Origin: Bacteroidetes bacterium 43-93
GTDB taxonomy: Bacteria > Bacteroidota > Bacteroidia > Chitinophagales > Chitinophagaceae
Direction: 5' to 3'
Length of the DNA: 64,000 nucleotides
Assembly (NCBI GenBank): GCA_001897855.1
Contig: MKUO01000004.1
Coordinates: forward strand, 186,001-250,000
The position numbers and the translations under genes are program-made. Of the stretch, positions 43,151 to 51,709 are shown piece after piece; the stretch's first letter is position 1, and each line of letters begins with the position of its first letter. The notes below the pieces were generated by a model. The model saw nothing but the letters and a program-made list of their open reading frames with translations, made no database searches and was not told the origin of the DNA.

Positions 43151-43171
43151 TGAGTCATGAGTCGTGAGTTG
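43151..43171 (-). repeat. Heptad repeats on the rfbA side of the S23 gene
   Basis: Three 7-mers TGAGTCA, TGAGTCG, TGAGTTG in phase. On the other strand they read TGACTCA-like, matching the CATGACT and CAAGACT units at 43562-43617. The tract stops 5 bp before the S23 gene's stop codon. Confidence 0.6.
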
Positions 43172-43176
43172 CGAAA

Positions 43177-43527
43177 TTAATTTAATGATTTAATTAGACC
43201 TCGTATTATGGCCGAAACTTCATTGGATTGTTTCACAAACTGTTCTTTTTTCAGGTCATCAATATAGCCAAGCCTGTTTGCAAGGTATAGCATCGACCTG
43301 GTTTCACTGGAAGAACTGATAGCTATATATAGAAATCGTGAAAAATCTGCATCTGTATTTCTGTCAAATCCTTCAGCAATATTATTAGATATAGATACGC
43401 AGGCTCTGCATATCTGGTCTTTAAACGAAAAGTCTTTTAGTTCCCTGAACGTTTGGTAAATATCTATTGCCAGATCCTGCGCTTTTTGCCAGGCGATGAT
43501 ATCTTCAAATTTTTGTATTCCGCCCAT
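43177..43527 (-). CDS. Four-helix-bundle protein (S23/IVS family)
   Basis: 116 residues. FEDIIAWQKAQDLAIDIYQT, DQICRACVSISNNIAEGFDR and FSRFLYIAISSSSETRSML are the S23 (TIGR02436) signature, first seen in intervening sequences of 23S rRNA. Function is not known; such genes are often found in Bacteroidota as mobile-looking single genes. Here it is inserted between rfbB and rfbA, and 7-bp repeats border both sides. It is on the same strand as rfbB and rfbA. Confidence 0.9.
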   Translation of the reverse strand: MGGIQKFEDIIAWQKAQDLAIDIYQTFRELKDFSFKDQICRACVSISNNIAEGFDRNTDADFSRFLYIAISSSSETRSMLYLANRLGYIDDLKKEQFVKQSNEVSAIIRGLIKSLN

Positions 43528-43561
43528 AATATAACTTCGCTAGGGTGTAGTTAAACTCATT

Positions 43562-43617
43562 CATGCCTCAAGCCTCAAGCCTCAAGCCTCATGCCTCAAG
43601 CCTCAAGACTCATGACT
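43562..43617 (-). repeat. Eight-unit heptad repeat on the rfbB side of the S23 gene
   Basis: Phased 7-mers CATGCCT, CAAGCCT x3, CATGCCT, CAAGCCT, CAAGACT and CATGACT. The last units extend past 43603, so they supply the final codons (SHES) and the stop codon of rfbB. Confidence 0.75.
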
Positions 43618-44661
43618 ATATTGCGTAACATAATAATTTTGATAATCACCTGAAGTTACATGATCCAGCCATTCCTGGTTGTTCAGATACCAGTCAATGG
43701 TAATCTCGAGACCTTGCTCAAAAGTTACTGATGGTTCCCATCCAAGCTCCGTCTTAATTTTAGTAGCGTCGATGGCATAACGCCTGTCGTGGCCCGGGCG
43801 ATCTTTGATATAGGTAATCAGTTGTGCAGATGTGCCCGGCTCACGGCCAAGTTTCTCATCCATCTTAGTGCAAAGCAGCTTTACCAGTTCTATATTCTGC
43901 CATTCGTTGAAGCCACCTATATTATAGGTCTCGCCGTTTTTGCCGGTATGGAATACCATATCTATAGCACGCGCATGATCTACTACATATAACCAGTCAC
44001 GGGTATATTTACCGTCACCATACACAGGCAACGGTTTATTGTTGCGGATGTTATTAATAAAAAGGGGAATCAGTTTTTCGGGAAAATGGTTAGGGCCGTA
44101 GTTGTTAGAGCAATTGGTAAGCACAAAAGGCAAGCCATAGGTATTGCCATAAGCCCTTACAAAATGATCTGAAGCAGCTTTGGACGCAGAGTAGGGCGAT
44201 TGGGGATCGTAAGGCGTAGTCTCCAGGAAAAAGCCTGTTTCGCCCAATGAGCCATAAACCTCATCTGTAGATACATGGTAGAAGCGCTTTCCTTCAAAAT
44301 TCCCCTTCCAGCTTTCTTTTGCTGCGTTAAGCAGGTTAGCCGTGCCCATTACATTGGTTTGTATAAATGCATTAGGGTTAGTGATAGAGCGGTCTACATG
44401 GCTCTCTGCTGCCAGATGTATTACTCCATCAATATTATATGTGTTAAATATTTTATTTATTTCTTCAGCATCTGTGATATCTGCCTTAAGAAAGGTATAG
44501 TTAGGGGCGTTTTCAATATCCTTCAGGTTCTCCAGGTTGCCGGCATAAGTAAGCGCATCCAGGTTCAGTATCCGGTAATCAGGGTATTTGTTTACAAACA
44601 GGCGCACTACATGCGAGCCGATGAAGCCGGCGCCTCCTGTTATCAGCAGTGTTTTCTTCAT
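43603..44661 (-). CDS. rfbB: dTDP-glucose 4,6-dehydratase
   Basis: 352 residues. RmlB uses tightly bound NAD+ to convert dTDP-glucose to dTDP-4-keto-6-deoxyglucose. The N-terminal GGAGFIGSHVVRLFVNKYPD is the Rossmann motif, HLAAESHVDRSI and the YSASKAASDHFVRAYGNTYG YxxxK catalytic block follow, then NCSNNYGPNHFPEKLIPLFI. Length is normal except that the very end is rewritten by the heptad repeat. It is first in the rfbB-S23-rfbA-DUF445 set; rfbC and rfbD are not here. Divergent from fusA. Confidence 0.96.
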   Translation of the reverse strand: MKKTLLITGGAGFIGSHVVRLFVNKYPDYRILNLDALTYAGNLENLKDIENAPNYTFLKADITDAEEINKIFNTYNIDGVIHLAAESHVDRSITNPNAFIQTNVMGTANLLNAAKESWKGNFEGKRFYHVSTDEVYGSLGETGFFLETTPYDPQSPYSASKAASDHFVRAYGNTYGLPFVLTNCSNNYGPNHFPEKLIPLFINNIRNNKPLPVYGDGKYTRDWLYVVDHARAIDMVFHTGKNGETYNIGGFNEWQNIELVKLLCTKMDEKLGREPGTSAQLITYIKDRPGHDRRYAIDATKIKTELGWEPSVTFEQGLEITIDWYLNNQEWLDHVTSGDYQNYYVTQYSHES

Positions 44662-44838
44662 GGCGCAAAAGTAGCTTAATAGTTCTAAAAAAGCAGATGT
44701 ATAACGTTATTGACATGTCAATGTTTCTATTTTGTTAATGCTTTTTTCACATGCGTAAATTTTCCCATTTTGACAATATTTACTTACCTTTGCCGCTCAT
44801 TTGAAGAAAACTAATAGTATAATTTATAATTCTTAACA

Positions 44839-46989
44839 ATGGCAGACTTACGCTATCAGCGCAACTTCGGTATTGCAGCGCACATTGATGCGGGTAAAAC
44901 CACAACAACAGAACGTATTCTTTATTACACCGGCGTAAACCACAAAATTGGTGAGGTACACGAAGGTGCTGCTACCATGGACTGGATGGCGCAGGAGCAA
45001 GAGCGTGGTATCACCATCACTTCAGCAGCTACAACCTGCTTCTGGCAATTCCCTACAGTACAGGGTAAGCCAACACCTGATGCTAAAAAATACAAATTCA
45101 ACATCATTGATACTCCGGGCCACGTGGACTTTACCGTAGAGGTAGAGCGTTCTATGCGTGTACTGGATGGCCTTGTTGCCCTGTTCTCTGCGGTTGACGG
45201 TGTAGAACCTCAATCTGAAACTGTATGGCGCCAGGCAAACCGCTACCGTGTACCACGTATCGGTTTCGTAAACAAAATGGACCGTATCGGTGCTGACTTC
45301 CTGATGGTAGTACAGCAGGTGCGCGAAATGCTGGGTGCTAAATCTGTACCTCTGCAATTACCAATAGGTGCTGAAGACAGCTTTAAAGGTGTGGTTGACC
45401 TGATCCGTATGAAATCAGTAATATGGGATGACGCTACACAAGGTATGACCTATACAGAAGGTGAGATCCCTGCTGATATGGTAGAGGAAGCTAACCACTG
45501 GCGCGCTCAGCTGGTAGAAGCTGTTGCTGAATACGATGATCATTTGATGGAGAAATTCTTCGAAGATCCAAACAGCATTTCTGAAGAAGAAATACACGAA
45601 GCAGTACGTAAAGCAACTATCGACCTGAGCATTATCCCAATGCTTTGCGGTAGCGCTTATAAAAATAAAGGTGTGCAAACTGCCCTGGATGCAGTTATCC
45701 GTTACCTGCCTGCCCCGGTAGATATCGAGGCAATCAAAGGTACAGATCCTGATACAGGCGCTGAACTGATCCGTAAACCTGATGCAAAAGAACCATTCGC
45801 AGCATTGGCGTTCAAGATCATGACCGATCCTTTCGTAGGCCGCCTGGCGTTCTTCCGTGCATACTCTGGCCACCTGGATGCAGGTAGCTATGTACTGAAC
45901 GTACGTAGTGGTAAAAACGAGCGTATCAGCCGTATCATGCAGATGCACGCTAACAAGCAAAACCCTATCGACTTCATCGAAGCAGGTGATATCGGTGCTG
46001 CTGTTGGTTTTAAAGACATCAAAACAGGTGATACTCTTTGTGATGAGAAACACCCGATCGTCCTGGAAAACATGTTCATACCAGAACCGGTTATCTCGTT
46101 AGCTGTTGAGCCTAAAACTCAGGCAGACGTAGAGAACATGGGTAAAGCGATTGCTAAACTGGTAGAAGAAGATCCTACACTGCGCGTTAAAACGGACGAA
46201 GATACCGGCCAGACTATCCTGAGCGGTATGGGTGAATTGCACCTGGAAATCATCGTTGACCGTATGCGTCGCGAGTTTAAAGTAGAAATTAACCAGGGTG
46301 CTCCCCAGGTTGCTTATAAAGAAGCATTTACCCTGAAAGTAGAACACCGTGAAATATTCAAAAAGCAAACGGGTGGTCGCGGTAAATTCGCTGACGTTCA
46401 GTTCGAGATCGGACCTGCTGATGAAGAATTCCTGAAAGAAGGTAAAGGTAACTTCCAGTTTATCAATGATATCTTTGGTGGTTCTATTCCGAAAGAATTT
46501 CACTCTTCTATTGCAAAAGGTTTTGAAACTTCAATGACTACCGGCGTTCTTGCAGGTTTCCCTGTAGAAAGCATGAAGGTGCGTATATTCGACGGATCAT
46601 TCCACCAGGTTGACTCTGATGCGATGTCTTTCGAATTGTGTGCTAAATCAGGTTATCGTGAAGCCGGCCGTAAGGCTAAGCCAATCATCCTGGAACCAAT
46701 CATGAAGGTAGAAGTAGTAACTCCTGACCAGTACATGGGTGATGTAACAGGTGACCTGAACCGTCGTCGTGCTATGCTGGAAGGTATGGATAGCCGTAAC
46801 AACCTGCAGGTGATCAAAGCTAAAGTTCCACTGAGCGAAATGTTCGGTTATGTAACTCAGCTTCGTTCCCTGTCTTCAGGCCGTGCATCTTCTACCATGG
46901 AGTTTAGCCACTATGCTCCTGCTCCTCGTAACATCGAAGAAGAAGTAGTAGCAAAAGCTAAAGGCGGCAAGAAAGTTGGCGCTGAATAA
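44839..46989 (+). CDS. fusA: Elongation factor G
   Basis: 716 residues. EF-G is the GTPase that drives ribosomal translocation. G1 is [20 protein letters not shown]2 region [15 protein letters not shown]3 [17 protein letters not shown]4 NKMD; domain IV tip and domain V ([19 protein letters not shown]) are complete. A -7 box TACCTTTG lies at 44785-44792, giving a 40-base leader. It stands alone, without rpsL/rpsG/tuf, so it may be one of two EF-G copies (inference). A terminator follows. Confidence 0.97.
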   Translation: MADLRYQRNFGIAAHIDAGKTTTTERILYYTGVNHKIGEVHEGAATMDWMAQEQERGITITSAATTCFWQFPTVQGKPTPDAKKYKFNIIDTPGHVDFTVEVERSMRVLDGLVALFSAVDGVEPQSETVWRQANRYRVPRIGFVNKMDRIGADFLMVVQQVREMLGAKSVPLQLPIGAEDSFKGVVDLIRMKSVIWDDATQGMTYTEGEIPADMVEEANHWRAQLVEAVAEYDDHLMEKFFEDPNSISEEEIHEAVRKATIDLSIIPMLCGSAYKNKGVQTALDAVIRYLPAPVDIEAIKGTDPDTGAELIRKPDAKEPFAALAFKIMTDPFVGRLAFFRAYSGHLDAGSYVLNVRSGKNERISRIMQMHANKQNPIDFIEAGDIGAAVGFKDIKTGDTLCDEKHPIVLENMFIPEPVISLAVEPKTQADVENMGKAIAKLVEEDPTLRVKTDEDTGQTILSGMGELHLEIIVDRMRREFKVEINQGAPQVAYKEAFTLKVEHREIFKKQTGGRGKFADVQFEIGPADEEFLKEGKGNFQFINDIFGGSIPKEFHSSIAKGFETSMTTGVLAGFPVESMKVRIFDGSFHQVDSDAMSFELCAKSGYREAGRKAKPIILEPIMKVEVVTPDQYMGDVTGDLNRRRAMLEGMDSRNNLQVIKAKVPLSEMFGYVTQLRSLSSGRASSTMEFSHYAPAPRNIEEEVVAKAKGGKKVGAE

Positions 46990-47014
46990 TTAGCAATAAC
47001 ATACTGATAATAGT

Positions 47015-47045
47015 AATGCCCGGTTTTGCCGGGCATTATTCATTT
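47015..47045 (+). terminator. Rho-independent terminator after fusA
   Basis: Arms AATGCCCGG and CCGGGCATT around TTTTG, then TATTCATTTT. Confidence 0.85.
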
Positions 47046-47063
47046 TATTGGACTCCATCAGCA

Positions 47064-47381
47064 TTACCAATATGGTTCCATCATGTCTTTGAGCATGGTT
47101 ACCAATTCCTCATCCATGTATTCGTATTCATCCGGTATATCCAGTATCATTATAGTCTTGTCTGCGAGCAAATCGCCAAACTGATATTGTAATTTATCCT
47201 TGTGAACTTTTTCCATTACAAAGATCATATCTGCATGGGAGATCATTTTTTCGCTTACCCGCACAACGGCATTGGCTTCTGTACCCGCAGACCATACTTT
47301 GTGGCCCAGTACATCACGAAATATCATTTCCGCAGTACGGCTGCGTTTCTTATTCCTGCTGCAGATGAAAAGCATGTTCAT
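47064..47381 (-). CDS. Low-molecular-weight protein tyrosine phosphatase-like protein
   Basis: 105 residues from ATG 47381. The P-loop FICSRNKKRSRTAEMIF has the CxxNxxRS pattern of LMW-PTP. The C-terminal general-acid region is LDIPDEYEYMDEEL. At about 105 residues it is shorter than classic LMW-PTPs (about 150) and belongs to a short subgroup often next to small membrane proteins. The start at 47396 (TTG) would overlap the upstream gene; ATG 47381 is better. It is 11 bp downstream of the 47393-47950 gene and likely co-transcribed. Confidence 0.75.
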   Translation of the reverse strand: MNMLFICSRNKKRSRTAEMIFRDVLGHKVWSAGTEANAVVRVSEKMISHADMIFVMEKVHKDKLQYQFGDLLADKTIMILDIPDEYEYMDEELVTMLKDMMEPYW

Positions 47382-47392
47382 AACAAGGCGGA

Positions 47393-47950
47393 TCAACGTA
47401 ATTTAGGATCCATAAAGAAAGGCTTCCTCGGGTTTTCTTTCATGTTTTTCTCAATACGTTCTGCCAGCCATTGAAAGTATTCTCCCAGGTAGGGATCAGG
47501 CTGCTTCATGCGGATATCCTCGAACATAGCTTTATACTTATTCCATGTAGAGGTAACGAAGATGCCCAGCGTTTTATCTACCAGGTCCATATTAATATGC
47601 CGCTCGGCCACCAGCATACCCAGCGCTTCCATTTGCTGTGCAAACTGAAATAGCATTACCTGCTCATTAACAGGCAGCGCACGCATACCTTCCTGTGTAT
47701 CGGGTAGTGTAGTGGTATTGATATACAGGGCTATCTCTGAGAACTCGCGTGAATCAAAAGTCCTGAGTGTTTCCAGCGTCAGCCTTTCCCGCCGGTCTCT
47801 CTCAGCGGTTTTAACCTGGGCTATACCAAAGATCAAAGCCACAATAAAAGAAAGTGTAAGCGCCACATTGGCGATCATTGTAATTAACTCGGTCATATAG
47901 ATGGAGGTTTGTAGAACTAAGATAATGACAAAAAACGCTATTGTAATCAT
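47393..47950 (-). CDS. Membrane-anchored protein, DUF4760-like, unknown function
   Basis: 185 residues from ATG 47950 (167 if the start is ATG 47896). Two hydrophobic helices near the N-terminus, ITIAFFVIILVLQTSIYMTE and MIANVALTLSFIVALIFGIA, then a basic linker KTAERDRRERLTLETLRTF and a helical cytoplasmic domain (EMEALGMLVAERHINMDLVD, WNKYKAMFEDIRMKQPDPYL). This arrangement matches DUF4760-type proteins. Function not known. Divergent from xth, followed by the phosphatase-like gene. Confidence 0.65.
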   Translation of the reverse strand: MITIAFFVIILVLQTSIYMTELITMIANVALTLSFIVALIFGIAQVKTAERDRRERLTLETLRTFDSREFSEIALYINTTTLPDTQEGMRALPVNEQVMLFQFAQQMEALGMLVAERHINMDLVDKTLGIFVTSTWNKYKAMFEDIRMKQPDPYLGEYFQWLAERIEKNMKENPRKPFFMDPKLR

Positions 47951-48030
47951 GCTAATTGACGTGGTGATGATATTTGCAGTATTAGGTTTGTGGCTTGGTT
48001 TTAGTAATCTTGCTACAATATTATGCATCT

Positions 48031-48807
48031 ATGAAAATTGCAACCTACAATGTAAACGGGGTTAATGGCAGATTGCCCGTACTGCTTCGATGGCTCGGGG
48101 AATCTGCACCGGATGTTGTGTGCCTGCAGGAGTTAAAAGCACCGAACGAAAAATTTCCTGAGAAGGCAATTGCTGATGCCGGCTATAATGCTATATGGCA
48201 TGGACAAAAAAGCTGGAACGGAGTAGCCATACTTGCCCGCGACAGGGATATAGAAGAAATAGGAAGGGTATTGCCGGGTGATGAAGAAGATGCACACAGC
48301 CGGTATATAGAGGCTATGGTTTCGGGTGTTCATATCGGATGTCTTTACCTGCCCAATGGTAACCCGGCACCGGGGCCTAAGTTTGATTATAAACTAAAAT
48401 GGTTTGAGCGGCTTACCATACATGCTGCCGGACTGTTTAAAGAGAAGCACCCGGTAGTACTGGCCGGAGATTATAATGTGATGCCTACAGAGCTGGATGT
48501 ATATAAACCGGAGCGCTGGGTAGATGATGCCCTGTTTCGCCCGGAAACAAGAGATGCATTTAAAACCCTTGTATCACAAGGCTGGACAGATGCCATCAGA
48601 AAATTATATCCGGATGAGGTCATCTATACCTTCTGGGACTACTTTCGCAATGCATACCAGCGAAATGCAGGTTTACGAATTGATCATTTTTTGCTGAATA
48701 AACCAATGGACAAAAGGTTAGTTGCCGCGGGTGTAGATAAAGACGTAAGAGGTTGGGAGAAAACAAGCGATCATGCGCCTGTATGGATAGAGGTTAAAGA
48801 TGCATAG
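48031..48807 (+). CDS. xth: Exodeoxyribonuclease III
   Basis: 258 residues from ATG 48031. It is an AP endonuclease/3'-5' exonuclease of base excision repair. Motifs: IATYNVNGVNGR, VVCLQELKAP (catalytic Glu), AGDYNVMPTELDVYKP, GLRIDHFLLNKPM and SDHAPVWIEV (catalytic Asp-His). The frame is open to 47995, but the family starts at MKIA. A -7 box TAATCTTG at 48005-48012 supports the start. It is divergent from the DUF4760-like gene. Confidence 0.94.
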   Translation: MKIATYNVNGVNGRLPVLLRWLGESAPDVVCLQELKAPNEKFPEKAIADAGYNAIWHGQKSWNGVAILARDRDIEEIGRVLPGDEEDAHSRYIEAMVSGVHIGCLYLPNGNPAPGPKFDYKLKWFERLTIHAAGLFKEKHPVVLAGDYNVMPTELDVYKPERWVDDALFRPETRDAFKTLVSQGWTDAIRKLYPDEVIYTFWDYFRNAYQRNAGLRIDHFLLNKPMDKRLVAAGVDKDVRGWEKTSDHAPVWIEVKDA

Positions 48808-48865
48808 ATTATACCTGCCTGATTACAAACACAAAATCTTTGTATTTTGAGCCAAAATCAAGATC

Positions 48866-49429
48866 ATGCCCCATATTGTTATACTTTCAGCAAGCGTTCG
48901 AACCGGTAGGGCCAGTCACAGAGTAGCTTTATTTTTCGAAAAGTATTTCGCAACTCATACAGATGCTACTACGGAGATATTGGATCTTAATGCCTACAAG
49001 TTCCCCATCTTTGAGGAAAGGCTTCAATATATGCCCGATCCTTCGGCCGATGTATTGGAAGTATCAGAAAAGATAAAAAAAGCGGATGGCGTGCTCATTG
49101 TTACGCCTGAATATAATGGCGGGTATCCTGCCAGCCTTAAGAATTTTATAGATCTGCTGTACAGCGAATGGAGGCGCAAACCTTTGGCTATATCTACAGT
49201 ATCTAACGGCAATTTCGGTGGCACGCAGGTGATCACATCTTTACTCTTCTCTTTATGGAAAATAGGCTCCTGGATAGCACCGGCTATGTTTCCTGTGCCT
49301 AATGTACACCAATCATTTACAGAAGAAGGTAATGCAACAGACGCGGAGGCCACGGAAAAACGGGCTAAACGTTTTGTAGATGAATTGCTCTGGTGCATCG
49401 AGGCGCATCATAGAATGGAGGCTCAGTGA
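48866..49429 (+). CDS. NADPH-dependent FMN reductase
   Basis: 187 residues of flavodoxin-like fold. ILSASVRTGRASHRVALFFE is the FMN phosphate loop, and VTPEYNGGYPASLKNFIDLL with ISTVSNGNFGGTQ complete the FMN site. These enzymes reduce quinones, azo dyes or supply FMNH2; the physiological substrate is unknown. It stands 58 bp after xth and 99 bp before the peroxiredoxin gene, so a small oxidative-stress group is plausible. Confidence 0.9.
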   Translation: MPHIVILSASVRTGRASHRVALFFEKYFATHTDATTEILDLNAYKFPIFEERLQYMPDPSADVLEVSEKIKKADGVLIVTPEYNGGYPASLKNFIDLLYSEWRRKPLAISTVSNGNFGGTQVITSLLFSLWKIGSWIAPAMFPVPNVHQSFTEEGNATDAEATEKRAKRFVDELLWCIEAHHRMEAQ

Positions 49430-49528
49430 TTTGCTGACGAACATCATATTCCTTGATAGCGATTGTCATTGAAGCTGTTGCTGTTATCTATCAACTTTAC
49501 TTAGTTAACCACTAAAAAAGAATAGATA

Positions 49529-50224
49529 ATGGAAACAATGGAAAACATAATACCCATGCCACGCATAGGTGACAAGGCTCCCGAGTTTAAAGCTGTAACC
49601 ACACAAGGCGATATCAATTTTCCGGCAGATTATAAAGGCAAATGGATCATCCTGTTTAGCCATCCGGCAGACTTTACACCGGTGTGTACATCTGAGTTCA
49701 TGACATTCGCCAAAATGGAATCTGAGTTTGCAGCGCTCAACTGTCAGCTGGTAGGGTTATCTGTAGATGGGCTTTACAGCCATATTGCCTGGCTGCGTAC
49801 CATAAAGGATAAGATAGAGTATAAGGGGATGAAGAATATAGAAGTGAAATTTCCGCTGATAGAAGATATTACCATGCAGGTGGCCAAGAAATATGGCATG
49901 ATACAGCCGGGTGAGAGTTCTACCAAGGCGGTGCGTGCGGTGTTCTTTATAGATCCGAACGGTGTGATCCGTGCCATGATATATTATCCGCTTTCCACCG
50001 GCAGGAATTTTGATGAGCTAAAGCGTGCATTGATAGCCATGCAAACCGCTGATAAGTTTGCTATAGCTACCCCTGCAGACTGGCGTCCCGGTGATGATGT
50101 GATCGTACCTACGGCAGGCTCTTGTGGTGTTGCTAAGGAAAGGATGGAACACCAGGATGGCATGACCTGCCACGACTGGTTCTTCTGCACCAAACCACTA
50201 CCTAAGGAACAAGTAATGGAATAA
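49529..50224 (+). CDS. Peroxiredoxin (Prx6/1-Cys type)
   Basis: 231 residues. The active site is FSHPADFTPVCTSEFMTFAK with peroxidatic Cys53. RAVFFIDPNGVIRAMIYYPL is the family strand, and the long C-terminal part has VIVPTAGSCGVAKERM and CHDWFFCTKPL, normal for Prx6-type enzymes of this length. It reduces H2O2 and alkyl hydroperoxides with thiols. A second ATG, MENIIPMPRIG, is three codons on and is also possible. It is convergent with the lipoprotein gene of the efflux operon. Confidence 0.93.
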   Translation: METMENIIPMPRIGDKAPEFKAVTTQGDINFPADYKGKWIILFSHPADFTPVCTSEFMTFAKMESEFAALNCQLVGLSVDGLYSHIAWLRTIKDKIEYKGMKNIEVKFPLIEDITMQVAKKYGMIQPGESSTKAVRAVFFIDPNGVIRAMIYYPLSTGRNFDELKRALIAMQTADKFAIATPADWRPGDDVIVPTAGSCGVAKERMEHQDGMTCHDWFFCTKPLPKEQVME

Positions 50225-50237
50225 TTGAAACTGATAC

Positions 50238-50274
50238 AGCGGCATCACTATTCTGTATAAATAGTGATGTCGCT
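50238..50274. terminator. Bidirectional hairpin between convergent genes
   Basis: AGCGGCATCACTATT (50238-50252) pairs with AATAGTGATGTCGCT (50260-50274) with one mismatch. It includes the stop codon and last codons of the minus-strand lipoprotein gene and lies 14 bp after the peroxiredoxin stop. Confidence 0.65.
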
Positions 50275-50592
50275 ATGATCAAACCCGCCCGTTCTGCCAA
50301 TATCAACGATGGCAGTGCCACGAGCCGGCTTATTGTCTGCTACATTTCCTTCTGCTTTTAAATAATAACGACCGGGGGCAAGTTCATCAAAGTAGGCCTC
50401 TCCTTTAGCATCGGCCTTTCTTTGATCCAAAGGGCTGCCAATGCTGTCCACATCAAGATAGATATCTGCGTAGGGCAGGGCCGCGTTATTATATATTACA
50501 TGTACCAATATTGAGTTATTATTGATGCCTGTCTTCTCGCAGGAACTAAACGCAGCTATTGTCAATAGCAATATGATTATCCTAGTCTTCAT
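50248..50592 (-). CDS. Small lipoprotein of the metal-efflux operon
   Basis: 114 residues. MKTRIIILLLTIAAFSSCEK is a lipoprotein signal with the lipidated Cys18. The mature part reads ILVHVIYNNAALPYADIYLD and AKGEAYFDELAPGRYYLKAE, a carboxypeptidase-regulatory/SpaA-like beta fold. It overlaps the 3' end of the adaptor gene by 11 bp, so it is translated with it. A role as an accessory of the efflux complex is inferred from position only. Confidence 0.75.
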   Translation of the reverse strand: MKTRIIILLLTIAAFSSCEKTGINNNSILVHVIYNNAALPYADIYLDVDSIGSPLDQRKADAKGEAYFDELAPGRYYLKAEGNVADNKPARGTAIVDIGRTGGFDHSDITIYTE

Positions 50593-51709
50593 TTGCTGTG
50601 TTTTTTAACTTCATTAATAATGTATAAGCGTTTTTCTTCACCACGTTGGCATTAATAAGGTCGATGCCATTAGCCGTAACGGCCACATACCCGTTTTCTG
50701 TAGCGCCTGTAGTCACTTCTTTCATTTCGAAGCGTTTATCGCCTGCAGGTACAAATATGTAATGCTTGTTCTCATAATTTACGATGGCGTCTTCCGGCAG
50801 TGCTATCGCGTCGTCCGATTTTGTTTCGATCTCTGCATTCATATACATACCCGGCACCAGCGTATGGTCGTATTGCTCGAAATGGCAATGCACCTGTACA
50901 GACCGCTCCGCACTTACATCTTTGCCTATCAAAATGATCTCGCATGGATATTTCTTATCAGGATTGGCATTGCTGTAGGCCACCAGTTTTTGACCTATAT
51001 AAAGTTTGTCGAGGTCTTTTTCAAAAACCGTGAGCGCCAGGTGAATGTCTGTAGGGTTTACCAGTTCAAACAATACATCAGATGGGGTAACATATTTGCC
51101 AATATTCACATCCACCTGCGATACAAATCCGTCTATGGGTGAAAATACATTGACCGTTCGTGATATATTATTCTCATCCAGCCGCGAGGGATTGATACCA
51201 ATGAGCAGTAGCTTTTGCTGCAGGCTGCTGATCAATATTTTATTGCTACGGTAGTCCGCCTCTGACTGTTGGTACACCTTGTCGCTGGTAGCTTTGGTTT
51301 TGTTGAGATCTTTTTGCCTGAGGTATTCTTTCTCCAGGTAATCCTGCCGCGCTTTAGCAGTTAGGTAATCCTGCTGCAGCTGTATATACTGCGGGTCTTC
51401 CATAATGGCTATTACCTCGCCCTTGCTTACATGCATGCCCGGCAGCAGCTTGGTAGATTTCAGATATCCGCCCAGCGGAAAGCTTACCGATACCATGTTC
51501 TGCGGAGGAACATCTATTTTACCCGTCACTTTAATGATATTGGTGATGGTCTTTTTTTCTGCATGTCCTATTTCAAGGCCTGCGTTTTTATACTGCTGAT
51601 CGGTAAGCACTACTGTGTTGCCATTGTCTTTTTGTACTGCTGCTTCCTGCTTTTTAGGTTGGCTGCAGGCAACAATGAAAAGACTTAATATGACGAATGT
51701 ATATTTCAT
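50582..51709 (-). CDS. RND efflux periplasmic adaptor lipoprotein (CusB/CzcB type)
   Basis: 375 residues. Lipoprotein signal MKYTFVILSLFIVACSQ with lipidated Cys15. Lipoyl halves NMVSVSFPLGGYLKSTKLLP and VFSPIDGFVSQVDVNIGKYV flank a helical hairpin (QQDYLTAKARQDYLEKEYLR). The barrel and membrane-proximal domains follow. The adaptor bridges the inner-membrane pump and outer channel. Its start codon overlaps the stop of the pump gene (TAATG, 51707-51711). It is the heavy-metal class by operon context. Confidence 0.92.
   Translation of the reverse strand: MKYTFVILSLFIVACSQPKKQEAAVQKDNGNTVVLTDQQYKNAGLEIGHAEKKTITNIIKVTGKIDVPPQNMVSVSFPLGGYLKSTKLLPGMHVSKGEVIAIMEDPQYIQLQQDYLTAKARQDYLEKEYLRQKDLNKTKATSDKVYQQSEADYRSNKILISSLQQKLLLIGINPSRLDENNISRTVNVFSPIDGFVSQVDVNIGKYVTPSDVLFELVNPTDIHLALTVFEKDLDKLYIGQKLVAYSNANPDKKYPCEIILIGKDVSAERSVQVHCHFEQYDHTLVPGMYMNAEIETKSDDAIALPEDAIVNYENKHYIFVPAGDKRFEMKEVTTGATENGYVAVTANGIDLINANVVKKNAYTLLMKLKNTANED

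Noticed and set aside
43162-43617. CRISPR array from the regular short repeats near rfb
   Set aside because: Units are contiguous 7-mers with no spacers and no cas genes nearby.
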